This document shows positions 37,096 to 44,845 of a DNA stretch of 64,000 nucleotides, piece after piece. The position numbers and the translations under genes were made by a program. Below the pieces are notes generated by a model. That model ran no database searches and was not told where the DNA came from. It worked only from the letters and a program-made list of their open reading frames with translations. Position 1 is the stretch's first letter; every line of letters begins with the position of its first letter. The DNA lies in assembly GCF_017656375.1 (NCBI RefSeq), contig NZ_JACDOB010000003.1:16013-80012 (forward strand), in the 5' to 3' direction. This DNA is from Thermovirga sp. (lineage in GTDB: Bacteria > Synergistota > Synergistia > Synergistales > Thermovirgaceae).

Positions 37096-37854
37096 TTATT
37101 CAGCCTCCTTGTCAAAATCCTTGAAAACACCCAGAGGGTAATATGGCATCATGGCACTAACAGTCCATTCAAAGGCTTTAACTGGCTGCATGCCCCAGTT
37201 CGTAGGACAGTTAGACAACACTTCCACAAAGGAATAACCTTTACCGCTGATCTGATATTCAAAGGCTTTCTTAATGGCCTTCTTGGCCTCAATTATATAC
37301 TTTGGCTGTGCCACGCTAACCCTGGCTATGTACGCAGGAGTCTTAAGGGTTGCTAAAAGCTCGCACATTCTCATAGGATAACCGGCCAGATTTGGGTCCC
37401 TGCCTTCTGGACAAGTAGTAGCTCTCTGCCCTACAAGAGTGGTGGGAGCCATTTGTCCTCCGGTCATGCCATAAATTGCATTATTAATGAATATGGTGGT
37501 TATCTTCTCGCCTCTATTTGCCACATGTACAATTTCAGCAGTACCAATGGAAGCCAGGTCTCCATCCCCTTGATATGTAAACACAACCTGGTCGGGCCTG
37601 GTTCTTTTTAAGCCTGTAGCAAGAGCTGGCGCCCTTCCGTGAGCAGCCTCACAAAAATCTACATCAATGTAATCATACATCATTGCCGCACATCCAACAG
37701 GAGCTATTCCTATGGTCTTCTCCTGAATTCCAAGTTCATCTATTACTTCACAAAGAATCCTATGAGTAATGCCATGTCCACACCCAGGGCAATAATGGGT
37801 ATGAACACCTTTTTTCCAACTCTTTGGGCGTTCGTATATTTTCGTCTCTTTCAT
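37096..37854 (-). CDS. vorA: 2-oxoacid:ferredoxin oxidoreductase beta (ThDP-binding) subunit
   Basis: The beta chain (252 residues) carries the ThDP pyrophosphate and magnesium site: [31 protein letters not shown] and [16 protein letters not shown]. The last motif is typical of branched-chain and 2-oxoglutarate types rather than pyruvate:ferredoxin oxidoreductase. Two adjacent ATGs (37857, 37854) lie 4 and 7 nt after GGAGG; the second fits better. Confidence 0.94.
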   Translation of the reverse strand: MKETKIYERPKSWKKGVHTHYCPGCGHGITHRILCEVIDELGIQEKTIGIAPVGCAAMMYDYIDVDFCEAAHGRAPALATGLKRTRPDQVVFTYQGDGDLASIGTAEIVHVANRGEKITTIFINNAIYGMTGGQMAPTTLVGQRATTCPEGRDPNLAGYPMRMCELLATLKTPAYIARVSVAQPKYIIEAKKAIKKAFEYQISGKGYSFVEVLSNCPTNWGMQPVKAFEWTVSAMMPYYPLGVFKDFDKEAE

Positions 37855-37870
37855 CATTCAACCTCCTCTA

Positions 37871-38920
37871 CTAGAGGATTTCTCTTATTTTCTCTTCTAT
37901 TTCTTTAACCGAATGGGATATACCACCCGCATGGCCAAAGAAAGAAACCGGTGTTCTCTCCCCTACCGCCAGCTTGACATCCTCAAGCATTTGTCCCATG
38001 TTCATTTCCATAACAAGCACATGCTTGGCCTTGCTTGCCCGCTCTTTGATAACATCATACGGGAAGGGGAAAAGGGTAATAGGCCTTACCATTCCAACCT
38101 TCTTTCCTTCCTTGCGGAGGTTAACGATAGCAGATTTAGCTATTCTGGCAGTAGTACCAAAGGCTGCAATTAAAACGTCTGCATCATCAGCATAAAACTC
38201 CTCATACCGAACTTCTTCTTCCTGCATCTTTTTATATTTTTCATTAAGCTTAATGTTGTGATGCTCCAGATCCCCAGGATCAAGGTACAAACTCTTCAAT
38301 ATAGTCCGTTTACCTCTTTTCTCCATGTTCCCAAGCGCCCATGGTACGACATCGTAATCTTGCCCTTTATATTCCTTAATTTCGACGGCTTCCATCATCT
38401 GTCCCATGAAGCCATCTGCCAATATCATCACTGGATTCCTGTACTTAAATGCAAGATCAAAAGCCAATTGAGTTAAATCAACCGCTTCCTGCAAAGTACT
38501 TGGCGCAAGCACTAAAAGGCGATAATCACCATTGCCTCCGCCCTTAGTCGCCTGAAAGTAATCCCCCTGAGCAGGCAAAATGCCGCCAAGGCCAGGTCCA
38601 GCCCTCATTACGTTAACTATGACAGCCGGGATCTCACAGCCAGCAATATAACTTAACCCCTCTGACATAAGAGAAATTCCGGGACTCGAGGAAGACGTCA
38701 TAATTTTTGTGCCAGTAGCTCCGCCTCCCATTACCATGTTAATCGCAGCAACCTCACTCTCAGCTTGAACATATGCTCCCCCTATTTTAGGCAATTTAGC
38801 AGACATATATTCAGGAATTTCGTTTTGTGGAGTTATGGGGTAACCGAAAAAATACTTACATCCTGCCTGTATGGCAGCTTCAGCTATAGCCTCTGTTCCT
38901 TTCATCAAAACTCTTGCCAT
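37871..38920 (-). CDS. vorB: 2-oxoacid:ferredoxin oxidoreductase alpha subunit (VorB type)
   Basis: The alpha chain (349 residues) has the pyrimidine-binding Y-P-I-T-P-Q-N-E-I-P, Q-A-E-S-E-V-A-A-I-N and T-S-S-S-S-P-G-I-S-L-M. The Q-G-D-Y-F-Q-A-T-K-G-G-G-N-G-D-Y segment is typical of proteins annotated as 3-methyl-2-oxobutanoate (ketoisovalerate) dehydrogenase VorB. The complex would oxidise branched-chain oxoacids from valine, leucine and isoleucine to acyl-CoA, CO2 and reduced ferredoxin. GGAGG 8 nt before ATG 38920 sets the start. Confidence 0.93.
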   Translation of the reverse strand: MARVLMKGTEAIAEAAIQAGCKYFFGYPITPQNEIPEYMSAKLPKIGGAYVQAESEVAAINMVMGGGATGTKIMTSSSSPGISLMSEGLSYIAGCEIPAVIVNVMRAGPGLGGILPAQGDYFQATKGGGNGDYRLLVLAPSTLQEAVDLTQLAFDLAFKYRNPVMILADGFMGQMMEAVEIKEYKGQDYDVVPWALGNMEKRGKRTILKSLYLDPGDLEHHNIKLNEKYKKMQEEEVRYEEFYADDADVLIAAFGTTARIAKSAIVNLRKEGKKVGMVRPITLFPFPYDVIKERASKAKHVLVMEMNMGQMLEDVKLAVGERTPVSFFGHAGGISHSVKEIEEKIREIL

Positions 38921-38939
38921 GTGGTTCACCTCCGGAGGC

Positions 38940-39161
38940 CTATTGGTTATCTTCAATTTTGTAAACTTCTATAGCAGCATCTGGACACGTCATAGCACAC
39001 ATCTTGCAAGCTATACAACCTTCCTTATATTGCTCGACAGGCCTGTATCCCTTGCTGTTTATCTTTTCAGATATGCGCAACACCTTCATCGGACAAGCTG
39101 CCACACAAAGCCCACAACTTTTACAGTATTCCTCAAGAACTTCAACACGACCTTTTGCCAT
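38940..39161 (-). CDS. vorD: 4Fe-4S dicluster ferredoxin-type delta subunit
   Basis: This 73-residue ferredoxin has two complete cluster motifs, [12 protein letters not shown] and [12 protein letters not shown], each followed by proline. It is the electron-accepting delta subunit of the oxidoreductase encoded just downstream. AAAGGTGG 8 nt before ATG 39161 sets the start; the in-frame GTG at 39173 overlaps that site. It leads the vorDBAC cluster, after the terminator at 39205-39231. Confidence 0.94.
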   Translation of the reverse strand: MAKGRVEVLEEYCKSCGLCVAACPMKVLRISEKINSKGYRPVEQYKEGCIACKMCAMTCPDAAIEVYKIEDNQ

Positions 39162-39204
39162 TACCACACCCACCTTTCCCCTAATATTATCTTCTCTGCC
39201 TCAT

Positions 39205-39231
39205 AAAACCCCACCCATCGAAATGGGGGGG
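39205..39231 (-). terminator. Terminator between the def-fmt-ATPase unit and the Vor cluster
   Basis: The minus strand carries CCCCCCCAT - TTCG - ATGGGTGGGG followed by TTTT (39231-39205). This gives a 5-bp closing stem on a UUCG tetraloop, one C-U mismatch, and 3 further GC pairs. It lies 3 nt past the stop of the P-loop ATPase gene, so it should end that transcript. The Vor promoter must then lie within the next 45 nt (a GATAAT is visible, without a good -35). Confidence 0.7.
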
Positions 39232-39234
39232 ACT

Positions 39235-39978
39235 TCAACGCCCTGTCCAGTTATAATTTTCCTCCCACGGCAGCATCATCCTACGTTCGAGAGGCCAAAG
39301 AGGAACATCAACAGAAGATGAAATTCTATTTATTTCATTATGAAGGTTAGGAGGTACTGTAGCATAAAGCAAAGGAAGCTCAAGCTCTTTTGCAGCATTC
39401 GAAGCTTTATATATTCCTTGCACCAACTCATCCAACGTTGTCTGCTCCATCAGGTGACAATTAGCAACAATGGCTCCTATCTTCAAAGAACTTATGCTTT
39501 CCATCCGTCGAATCATGTCAGAAATTCCCTCTAGATCTGAAGTTTGAGGGCGGAATGTGTTAACAATCAAAATCAAAAGATAGCCCACCTCTTCTAAAAG
39601 GTCGGCAAACTGTTTTAATGCTCTGACACCTATGGCATCACCACCTATGTCTAACAACAATTTACCTCTAGGGTCTTTAAGCGCCCAACCCACTTTCGGT
39701 GAAAGAACCGGCATGTCCGACCATTTGGCGCTCTCAGGTGGCGATATTATAGTAAGCCCATCATCCTCTAAAAGCTTTTGAATCTGCCTCACGCAAAAAT
39801 AAGGGTTTATTATATCTACGTCTGCTACCGTAATCGGCACATTCATTGCCTTTAGCGCAAATGCAAGGTTTAAAACCCATTCTGTCTTTCCAGAGCCCAG
39901 CGCCCCTGTAACCGCTATTGCCTTCGGCCAAGAATAGTTTCCTACTAAGTGCTTTACGATCTCCTCCCTGATAATCAA
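39235..39978 (-). CDS. P-loop ATPase of unknown function (CobQ/MinD-like)
   Basis: This protein of about 248 residues has a Walker A motif G-A-L-G-S-G-K-T-E-W, a switch-like V-A-D-V-D-I-I-N-P-Y, and L-L-L-D-I-G-G-D as a Walker B-like strand. It resembles the dissociated MinD/CobQ ATPase group; I do not recognise a specific function. A start at ATG 40020 would put 46 nt inside fmt; TTG 39978, with AAAGGAAGGGG about 10 nt upstream and a TTGA overlap with the fmt stop, is more likely. It follows def-fmt and precedes vorDBAC, separated by a terminator. A link to the oxidoreductase is only suggested by position. Confidence 0.8.
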   Translation of the reverse strand: MIIREEIVKHLVGNYSWPKAIAVTGALGSGKTEWVLNLAFALKAMNVPITVADVDIINPYFCVRQIQKLLEDDGLTIISPPESAKWSDMPVLSPKVGWALKDPRGKLLLDIGGDAIGVRALKQFADLLEEVGYLLILIVNTFRPQTSDLEGISDMIRRMESISSLKIGAIVANCHLMEQTTLDELVQGIYKASNAAKELELPLLYATVPPNLHNEINRISSSVDVPLWPLERRMMLPWEENYNWTGR

Positions 39979-40901
39979 ATAATCATATCCCCTTCCTTTA
40001 AGCCTGTTCCCAACAGCCAAGCTGCTCCAGTTTGGCGTTTTTTGCCTTCCATTTGCACCTCTAACAAAGCCACAGCACCATCACTACAAGCCACAACAGG
40101 AAAACCCTTATCCAGACCTATGATCTGCCCAGGCTTGCCCTCGGCGGGAACCACCAGTAAGGTCTTCCACACCTTCAACCTCTTGCCTCTGTACATCAAG
40201 TATGCCCCTGGATTAGGGTTCAGGGCCCTCACTATATTATGGAATCTTTCGGAAGGTAGATCCCAACTCAACTTACTCTCGGCTTTATCTATTTTTGGCG
40301 CATATGTCGCCCCTACTTCGCCTTGCTCTCTAGGCAACAGTTTACCTTCCAAAAATAATTGTAGAGCATTTAATAATATTTTGCCACTTTTAACTGCCAT
40401 CGACTCCAGCATTTCTCCAGCTGTAGCATTTTCTGGTATTTCAACTTCTTCCTGCAGTAAAATGGGACCAGCGTCCATCTCTTTGTTCAACCTGAAAACA
40501 GTTATGCCCGTTTTCTTTTCCCCATTCATGATAGCCCTCTGAACAGGAGCAGCGCCCCTATAGCGGGGTAGCAAAGAAGGGTGCACATTGAGGCAACCTA
40601 CTTTTCCCCAAGAAAGATAGGGCTCATTCACCATATGGCCAAAGTCTATAACAAATATGCCCTCCGGTGAATCTTGCTTTAGAAGGTCCACAAGGGATGT
40701 ATCTTTCAAAAGGTTATGGGTTCTATATACCTTTAGGCCTAGCCTGTCTGCCAGGACGTCCACCGGAGTAGGACGTGCCTTAAGGCCTCTTCCTGCTTTA
40801 GAAGGTTCATTGGTGACAACTAAACTAATGGATACATACTCTACTATTTGCTCCAAACACCTGGCAGCAAAACCTCCCGACCCAAAAAACCAAAAGTTCA
40901 A
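39975..40901 (-). CDS. fmt: Methionyl-tRNA formyltransferase
   Basis: Fmt formylates Met-tRNAi with 10-formyl-tetrahydrofolate. The roughly 308-residue protein has the catalytic N-V-H-P-S-L-L-P-R-Y-R-G-A-A-P (with the conserved His) and the formyl-folate site D-A-G-P-I-L, plus the C-terminal OB-like tRNA-binding domain. The GTG at 40910 touches its AAGGA site; TTG 40901 is 8 nt away and gives L-N-F-W-F-F-G-S-G, which lines up with the family start M-R-I-V-F-M-G-T. Directly downstream of def, the classic def-fmt pair. Confidence 0.95.
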   Translation of the reverse strand: MNFWFFGSGGFAARCLEQIVEYVSISLVVTNEPSKAGRGLKARPTPVDVLADRLGLKVYRTHNLLKDTSLVDLLKQDSPEGIFVIDFGHMVNEPYLSWGKVGCLNVHPSLLPRYRGAAPVQRAIMNGEKKTGITVFRLNKEMDAGPILLQEEVEIPENATAGEMLESMAVKSGKILLNALQLFLEGKLLPREQGEVGATYAPKIDKAESKLSWDLPSERFHNIVRALNPNPGAYLMYRGKRLKVWKTLLVVPAEGKPGQIIGLDKGFPVVACSDGAVALLEVQMEGKKRQTGAAWLLGTGLKEGDMII

Positions 40902-40906
40902 TAAAT

Positions 40907-41395
40907 TCACTCCTTCCGATATTTGCGCAGTTTTTTCTTTATCAACTGTCTTTTAAGCACGGAAAGATAATCTATAAAAAGCTTGCCTTGCAAATGATCT
41001 ATCTCGTGAAGAAAGGCTCTTGCAAGGAAACCATCACCAGTTATTTTCCTAAGGTCGCCTTTCTCATCGTAGGCTTCCACCACTACATGAGAAGGCCTTT
41101 CCACTTCCTCATATACTCCAGGGACGCTTAAACATCCCTCTTCGCGGCGTTCGCTGCCCGACAACTCCAACACCTTTGGATTTATGAGCACATAATTTTT
41201 CCCTTCATACGACACCACAGCAATCTGCCTACTTACACCCACTTGAGGAGCAGCTAACCCTACCCCATCTTCTTTTCTCATTACGATGAACATTTCCTCT
41301 ATGAATTTCTCCAACTCTGAATCAAAGCTGTCCACTGGTACTGCTTTTTTCCTCAGTATCGGATCTGGATATACACGTATTTTCAGGGCACTCAT
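40907..41395 (-). CDS. def: Peptide deformylase
   Basis: Def removes the N-formyl group from nascent peptides. The 162-residue enzyme contains all three motifs: G-V-G-L-A-A-P-Q-V, E-E-G-C-L-S-V-P-G (Cys metal ligand) and F-L-H-E-I-D-H-L-Q (two His ligands and catalytic Glu). In the last motif the usual H-E-x-D-H pattern is kept. A GGAGCG site precedes ATG 41395. An exceptional 16-bp inverted repeat lies just upstream. Confidence 0.96.
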   Translation of the reverse strand: MSALKIRVYPDPILRKKAVPVDSFDSELEKFIEEMFIVMRKEDGVGLAAPQVGVSRQIAVVSYEGKNYVLINPKVLELSGSERREEGCLSVPGVYEEVERPSHVVVEAYDEKGDLRKITGDGFLARAFLHEIDHLQGKLFIDYLSVLKRQLIKKKLRKYRKE

Positions 41396-41412
41396 TCTTT
41401 CGCTCCTTTCAC

Positions 41413-41450
41413 TTGTATCCGAACACCCCCAAAAGGGTGTTCGGATACAA
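41413..41450. repeat. Perfect 16-bp inverted repeat between rpsA and def
   Basis: TTGTATCCGAACACCC (41413-41428) is repeated in perfect inversion at 41435-41450 with a 6-nt loop. It lies between the rpsA stop (41488) and the def ribosome binding site (about 41404). On the minus strand it is followed by GTGAAAGGAG rather than a U tract, so it is not a canonical intrinsic terminator. It may end, process or stabilise the rpsA mRNA, or bind a protein. Confidence 0.8.
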
Positions 41451-41487
41451 TTGCGGAGTACAAATAAATATCAATTTTACTTCAAAT

Positions 41488-43032
41488 TTACTTCAAAACA
41501 TCTCCCAAAATATCGCCAATAGTTACTGAAACATTATCCTCTTCTGCAACAAACTGTTGTTTATTTTTAGTTTGTTCCGCCTTCTTTTGCTTTCTTTCTT
41601 CCTCTTTCTGTTTTCTGTAGTTTTCTTCTTCTATGGCGGCTATGCTAAGCCTGATTCTTCTGTCTTGTGGTTTGATATCTACGATCCTTGCTTGCAATTC
41701 TTGCCCCTCAGACAGAACATCCGAGGGCTTTTCTACTCGTTTCCTGCTGATCTGGGATACGTGTATCAGCCCTTCAACACCCTCTTCTAGTTCCACGAAG
41801 GCACCAAAATCTGTGAGTCTCACGACTTTAACCGGATAATCCTGGTTTATTTGATACCTTTCTTCTATGTTTTTCCACGGATCATGAAGCTGTTTCAAAC
41901 CTAAGCTGATTCTCTTATTATCCCAATCCAGGGAAAGAACCTGCGCTTCTATGGTCTGCCCCTTCTTAACCACTTCTTTAGGGTGTTTTATTTTATGCCA
42001 ACTTAGGTCGCTAATATGAATCAAACCCTCTACACCTGGAGCAACTTCAACAAAAGCACCAAAATCCATCACATTTGTAATCGTTCCCTTGATGACATCA
42101 CCCACAGAGAACTTCTCCTTAGCGCTTTCCCATGGATCTGGTTGTAGCTGCTTCAAACTCAAAGATATCTTGTTCTTTTCTTTATCTATTCCAATCACCT
42201 TGACAGATACTTTATCGCCTTTAGAAACAACATCCTTAGGCTTTGCGTTCTTCTGCCAAGATAGCTCGCTAATATGTACAAGACCTTCAATAGGGCCTAA
42301 ATCGACAAATGCCCCAAAGGACGTTACAGTCGAAACCGTACCCTCAAGAACATCTCCCTCGGAAACCTTTCCGTAAAACTCTTCAAGAAGCTTGGCCCTT
42401 TCCTCCTCCAGTATTACTCTCCTAGAGAGGACAAGTCTCCTTTTACGACGATCCTTTTCTATAACTTTCACATCAAAGGTTCCGCCAACCAATTTGGAAA
42501 GGTTAAGGCCCTTGCCTTCTTCAGCAACATGGGAAATAGGAATAAAACCTTCCAATCCAAAGCAATCTGCAATAATACCGCCTTTGACTTTGCGCAAGCC
42601 TTTTACTGTCACTATATCGTTGTTCTCAAGATATTTCTCCATCTCACTCCAACGACGATCAAACTCACAACGCCAACGACTTACCACAAGTTGGGCCTCT
42701 TCTCCATGTTTCAATGAGACAACCTTTACTGTTACAGTGTCTCCTTTTTGAGGAGTTTCTTTCTCCTCGACCAAAATCCCTTGAGTCCACTCGTTACGTG
42801 GCAGGAAACCTTCCACTTTGAAGCCTACATCAACTAACCAGCCCCCGTCAGTGGCATCAACTATTACTCCTTCAACGACCTTTCCTCGCCGTATATCATC
42901 AGAAATGTACTGCTCAAAAATATTTTCCATAGACTCCTCATTTTCCTGCGGATTATTTGCCAGAGAGTCTTGAATCTGATTGCTTTCAATTTCAAAATTT
43001 TCTTGGTTTTGTTTGTTTTCTTCCATCAACAT
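41488..43032 (-). CDS. rpsA: 30S ribosomal protein S1
   Basis: S1 helps mRNA bind the 30S subunit. The 514-residue protein has an acidic/Gln/Asn-rich N-terminal extension (1-45) and five S1 repeats (about 49-118, 135-200, 222-290, 306-376, 392-462). The third to fifth carry the classic F-G-A-F-V-x-L ... E-G-L-[IV]-H-[IV]-S pattern; the first two are more divergent. E. coli S1 has six. The ATG follows the ispH stop codon with no gap and in the same frame. ATG 43026 is an alternative start. A long inverted repeat lies downstream. Confidence 0.96.
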   Translation of the reverse strand: MLMEENKQNQENFEIESNQIQDSLANNPQENEESMENIFEQYISDDIRRGKVVEGVIVDATDGGWLVDVGFKVEGFLPRNEWTQGILVEEKETPQKGDTVTVKVVSLKHGEEAQLVVSRWRCEFDRRWSEMEKYLENNDIVTVKGLRKVKGGIIADCFGLEGFIPISHVAEEGKGLNLSKLVGGTFDVKVIEKDRRKRRLVLSRRVILEEERAKLLEEFYGKVSEGDVLEGTVSTVTSFGAFVDLGPIEGLVHISELSWQKNAKPKDVVSKGDKVSVKVIGIDKEKNKISLSLKQLQPDPWESAKEKFSVGDVIKGTITNVMDFGAFVEVAPGVEGLIHISDLSWHKIKHPKEVVKKGQTIEAQVLSLDWDNKRISLGLKQLHDPWKNIEERYQINQDYPVKVVRLTDFGAFVELEEGVEGLIHVSQISRKRVEKPSDVLSEGQELQARIVDIKPQDRRIRLSIAAIEEENYRKQKEEERKQKKAEQTKNKQQFVAEEDNVSVTIGDILGDVLK

Positions 43033-43902
43033 TTACCTTCCATCCTCCTTGACTACACCCTTCGCTTTGCCCAGCAGCTTTAACAAGTCGTTGATTAGCC
43101 AATCTGGAGTGCTGGCTCCAGCGGCAATTCCTATCAGGCACTTACCTTCCAACCACCTCCAATCTAAATCTGATGCTTCCTCTATCCAAATAGCCTGGCT
43201 ATTCCTCTCCATGGCTATTTCGAACAACTTTCGAGTATTGGCGCTATTTTTCCCACCAATCACGACTACACCATCTGTTCTACCTGCTAGTTCGGCTACA
43301 GCTCTCTGTCTTGCCTCCGTAGCCCCGCAAATAGTATTAAAGACCCTCACCTCGCCAGCTTTTTGAACGGCAAGCCGGACCAAAGTAATAAAATCTTGCA
43401 ATCTCTGAGTTGTTTGAGAAATAATTCCTATTTTATCTCCAAGTACGTCATCCGGGATATTCTCGCCTGGGGAAACCACACAGCTAAACTTACCCACAGA
43501 TTGGGTAATGGCTTTAACCTCTGGATGTTTTTTGTCCCCCAATATCAACACTTTATAGCCTTCAGAAGAAAGGAAAGATGCTTTTTCCTGCGCGTTAAGG
43601 ACAAAAGGGCAAGTTCCATCCACTAATAAATGCCCTCGGTCCAACAGGAAACTCTTATCTCTTTCGGGCAACCCATGGGCCCTTACAAAAACCACGGAAC
43701 CTTCAGGGATACTTTCAGCAGAACTAACAACAATGAGGCCCTTGGCCTTTAATCTTGCTGTCTCTTGGGGATTATGTATGGGACTACCTATACAGTAAAC
43801 CTTACCATGAGCCTCCAATGCTTCTTCAAGGAGGTTTACGGCCCTTTCAACCCCAAAACAAAACCCTATAGGATCTGCCAAAATTACCTTGCTTTTTACC
43901 AT
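43033..43902 (-). CDS. ispH: 4-hydroxy-3-methylbut-2-enyl diphosphate reductase
   Basis: IspH is the last enzyme of the MEP pathway, an iron-sulfur protein that reduces HMBPP to IPP and DMAPP. The 289-residue product has the three cluster cysteines in G-F-C-F-G-V (Cys15), D-G-T-C-P-F-V (Cys98) and N-T-I-C-G-A-T (Cys192), plus G-S-P-I-H-N-P and A-H-G. ATG 43902 gives the family-like start; TTG 43920 is a weak alternative. Its TAA stop is directly followed, in frame, by the rpsA ATG. In several Clostridia the two proteins are encoded as one fusion. Confidence 0.95.
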   Translation of the reverse strand: MVKSKVILADPIGFCFGVERAVNLLEEALEAHGKVYCIGSPIHNPQETARLKAKGLIVVSSAESIPEGSVVFVRAHGLPERDKSFLLDRGHLLVDGTCPFVLNAQEKASFLSSEGYKVLILGDKKHPEVKAITQSVGKFSCVVSPGENIPDDVLGDKIGIISQTTQRLQDFITLVRLAVQKAGEVRVFNTICGATEARQRAVAELAGRTDGVVVIGGKNSANTRKLFEIAMERNSQAIWIEEASDLDWRWLEGKCLIGIAAGASTPDWLINDLLKLLGKAKGVVKEDGR

Positions 43903-44840
43903 ATTAACACTGTTTTCCAACGCTCTACCACTTGCCTTATGTCTTTATAGGGCACTCCACCAGTTACATCATACCACAAACTAGGCGAAAAGCGCCTAAA
44001 CCAAGTCATCTGACGCCTAGCAAACGCTTTAGTTGCTTTTATGTCACTTTGCTTCGCTTCATCAAGAGATAACTTCCCCTTATGAAACAATATCAATTCC
44101 TTGTAGCCAAACCCCTGCAACGCCGGAAGGCTTTCATCATATCCCATGTGAAGCAATCTCTCTGTTTCCTCCACAAACCCACTTGCAAACTGCTTCTCTA
44201 CTCTATTTTCTATAGCTTCATAAAGTGTTGATCGGCTTCTGTACAACCCTAAATAAAGAGGCCTAAAAGTTATTTCATGCCGTTTGGCATAAGAATACCA
44301 CCACGAAATAGGCTTCCCCGTCAGCATAAAGACTTCAAGGGACCTTACTATTCGCCTACCATCGTTGGGATGGAGCCTCTCATAAGTCTTTGGGTCTACG
44401 CATGCGAGTTTATTTCTCAACTCATCCTTATAGTCCTGGTTCCACATCTCTTCCAACTCATCTCGCACTTTCTCGTCTTTGGGAAGGGATTCTGTAAGTA
44501 TTCCATCAAAAAGGGCACTGTAATAAAAAGGGGTCCCTCCTACCAAAATAGGTATTTTCCCCCTATTTTTTATATCTTTTACTGCTTTGAAGGTTTTCTC
44601 CGCAAAGGCAGCTGCAGAAAACACTTCCCTTGGTTCTACAACATCAATTAGATGGTGAGGAATCTTTTTTCTTGTTTCTTCTGATACCTTATCTGTCCCT
44701 ATATCCAAATACTTGTAAACCTGTCTAGAATCAACAGATATAATCTCTGCATCCAGATCTTGGGCCAATCTCAAGCTAAGGGCCGTTTTACCTACTGCAG
44801 TAGGCCCTATTATGGACAACAAATACTTTCCCACATTCAT
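43896..44840 (-). CDS. miaA: tRNA dimethylallyltransferase
   Basis: MiaA prenylates the N6 of A37 in tRNAs reading codons beginning with U, using DMAPP. The 314-residue protein has the P-loop G-P-T-A-V-G-K-T, D-S-R-Q-V-Y-K-Y-L-D-I-G-T-D-K, V-G-G-T-P-F-Y and Q-G-F-G-Y-K-E-L. GGAGG lies 11 nt before ATG 44840. It lies between mutL and ispH, which makes the DMAPP substrate, so the order mutS-mutL-miaA-ispH is both conserved and functionally sensible. Confidence 0.96.
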   Translation of the reverse strand: MNVGKYLLSIIGPTAVGKTALSLRLAQDLDAEIISVDSRQVYKYLDIGTDKVSEETRKKIPHHLIDVVEPREVFSAAAFAEKTFKAVKDIKNRGKIPILVGGTPFYYSALFDGILTESLPKDEKVRDELEEMWNQDYKDELRNKLACVDPKTYERLHPNDGRRIVRSLEVFMLTGKPISWWYSYAKRHEITFRPLYLGLYRSRSTLYEAIENRVEKQFASGFVEETERLLHMGYDESLPALQGFGYKELILFHKGKLSLDEAKQSDIKATKAFARRQMTWFRRFSPSLWYDVTGGVPYKDIRQVVERWKTVLIW

Positions 44841-44845
44841 ATCTA

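Noticed and set aside
41413..41450. Intrinsic terminator at the rpsA-def inverted repeat
   Set aside because: The stem is excellent, but neither strand has a T tract after it, so it is listed as an inverted repeat of unknown role.
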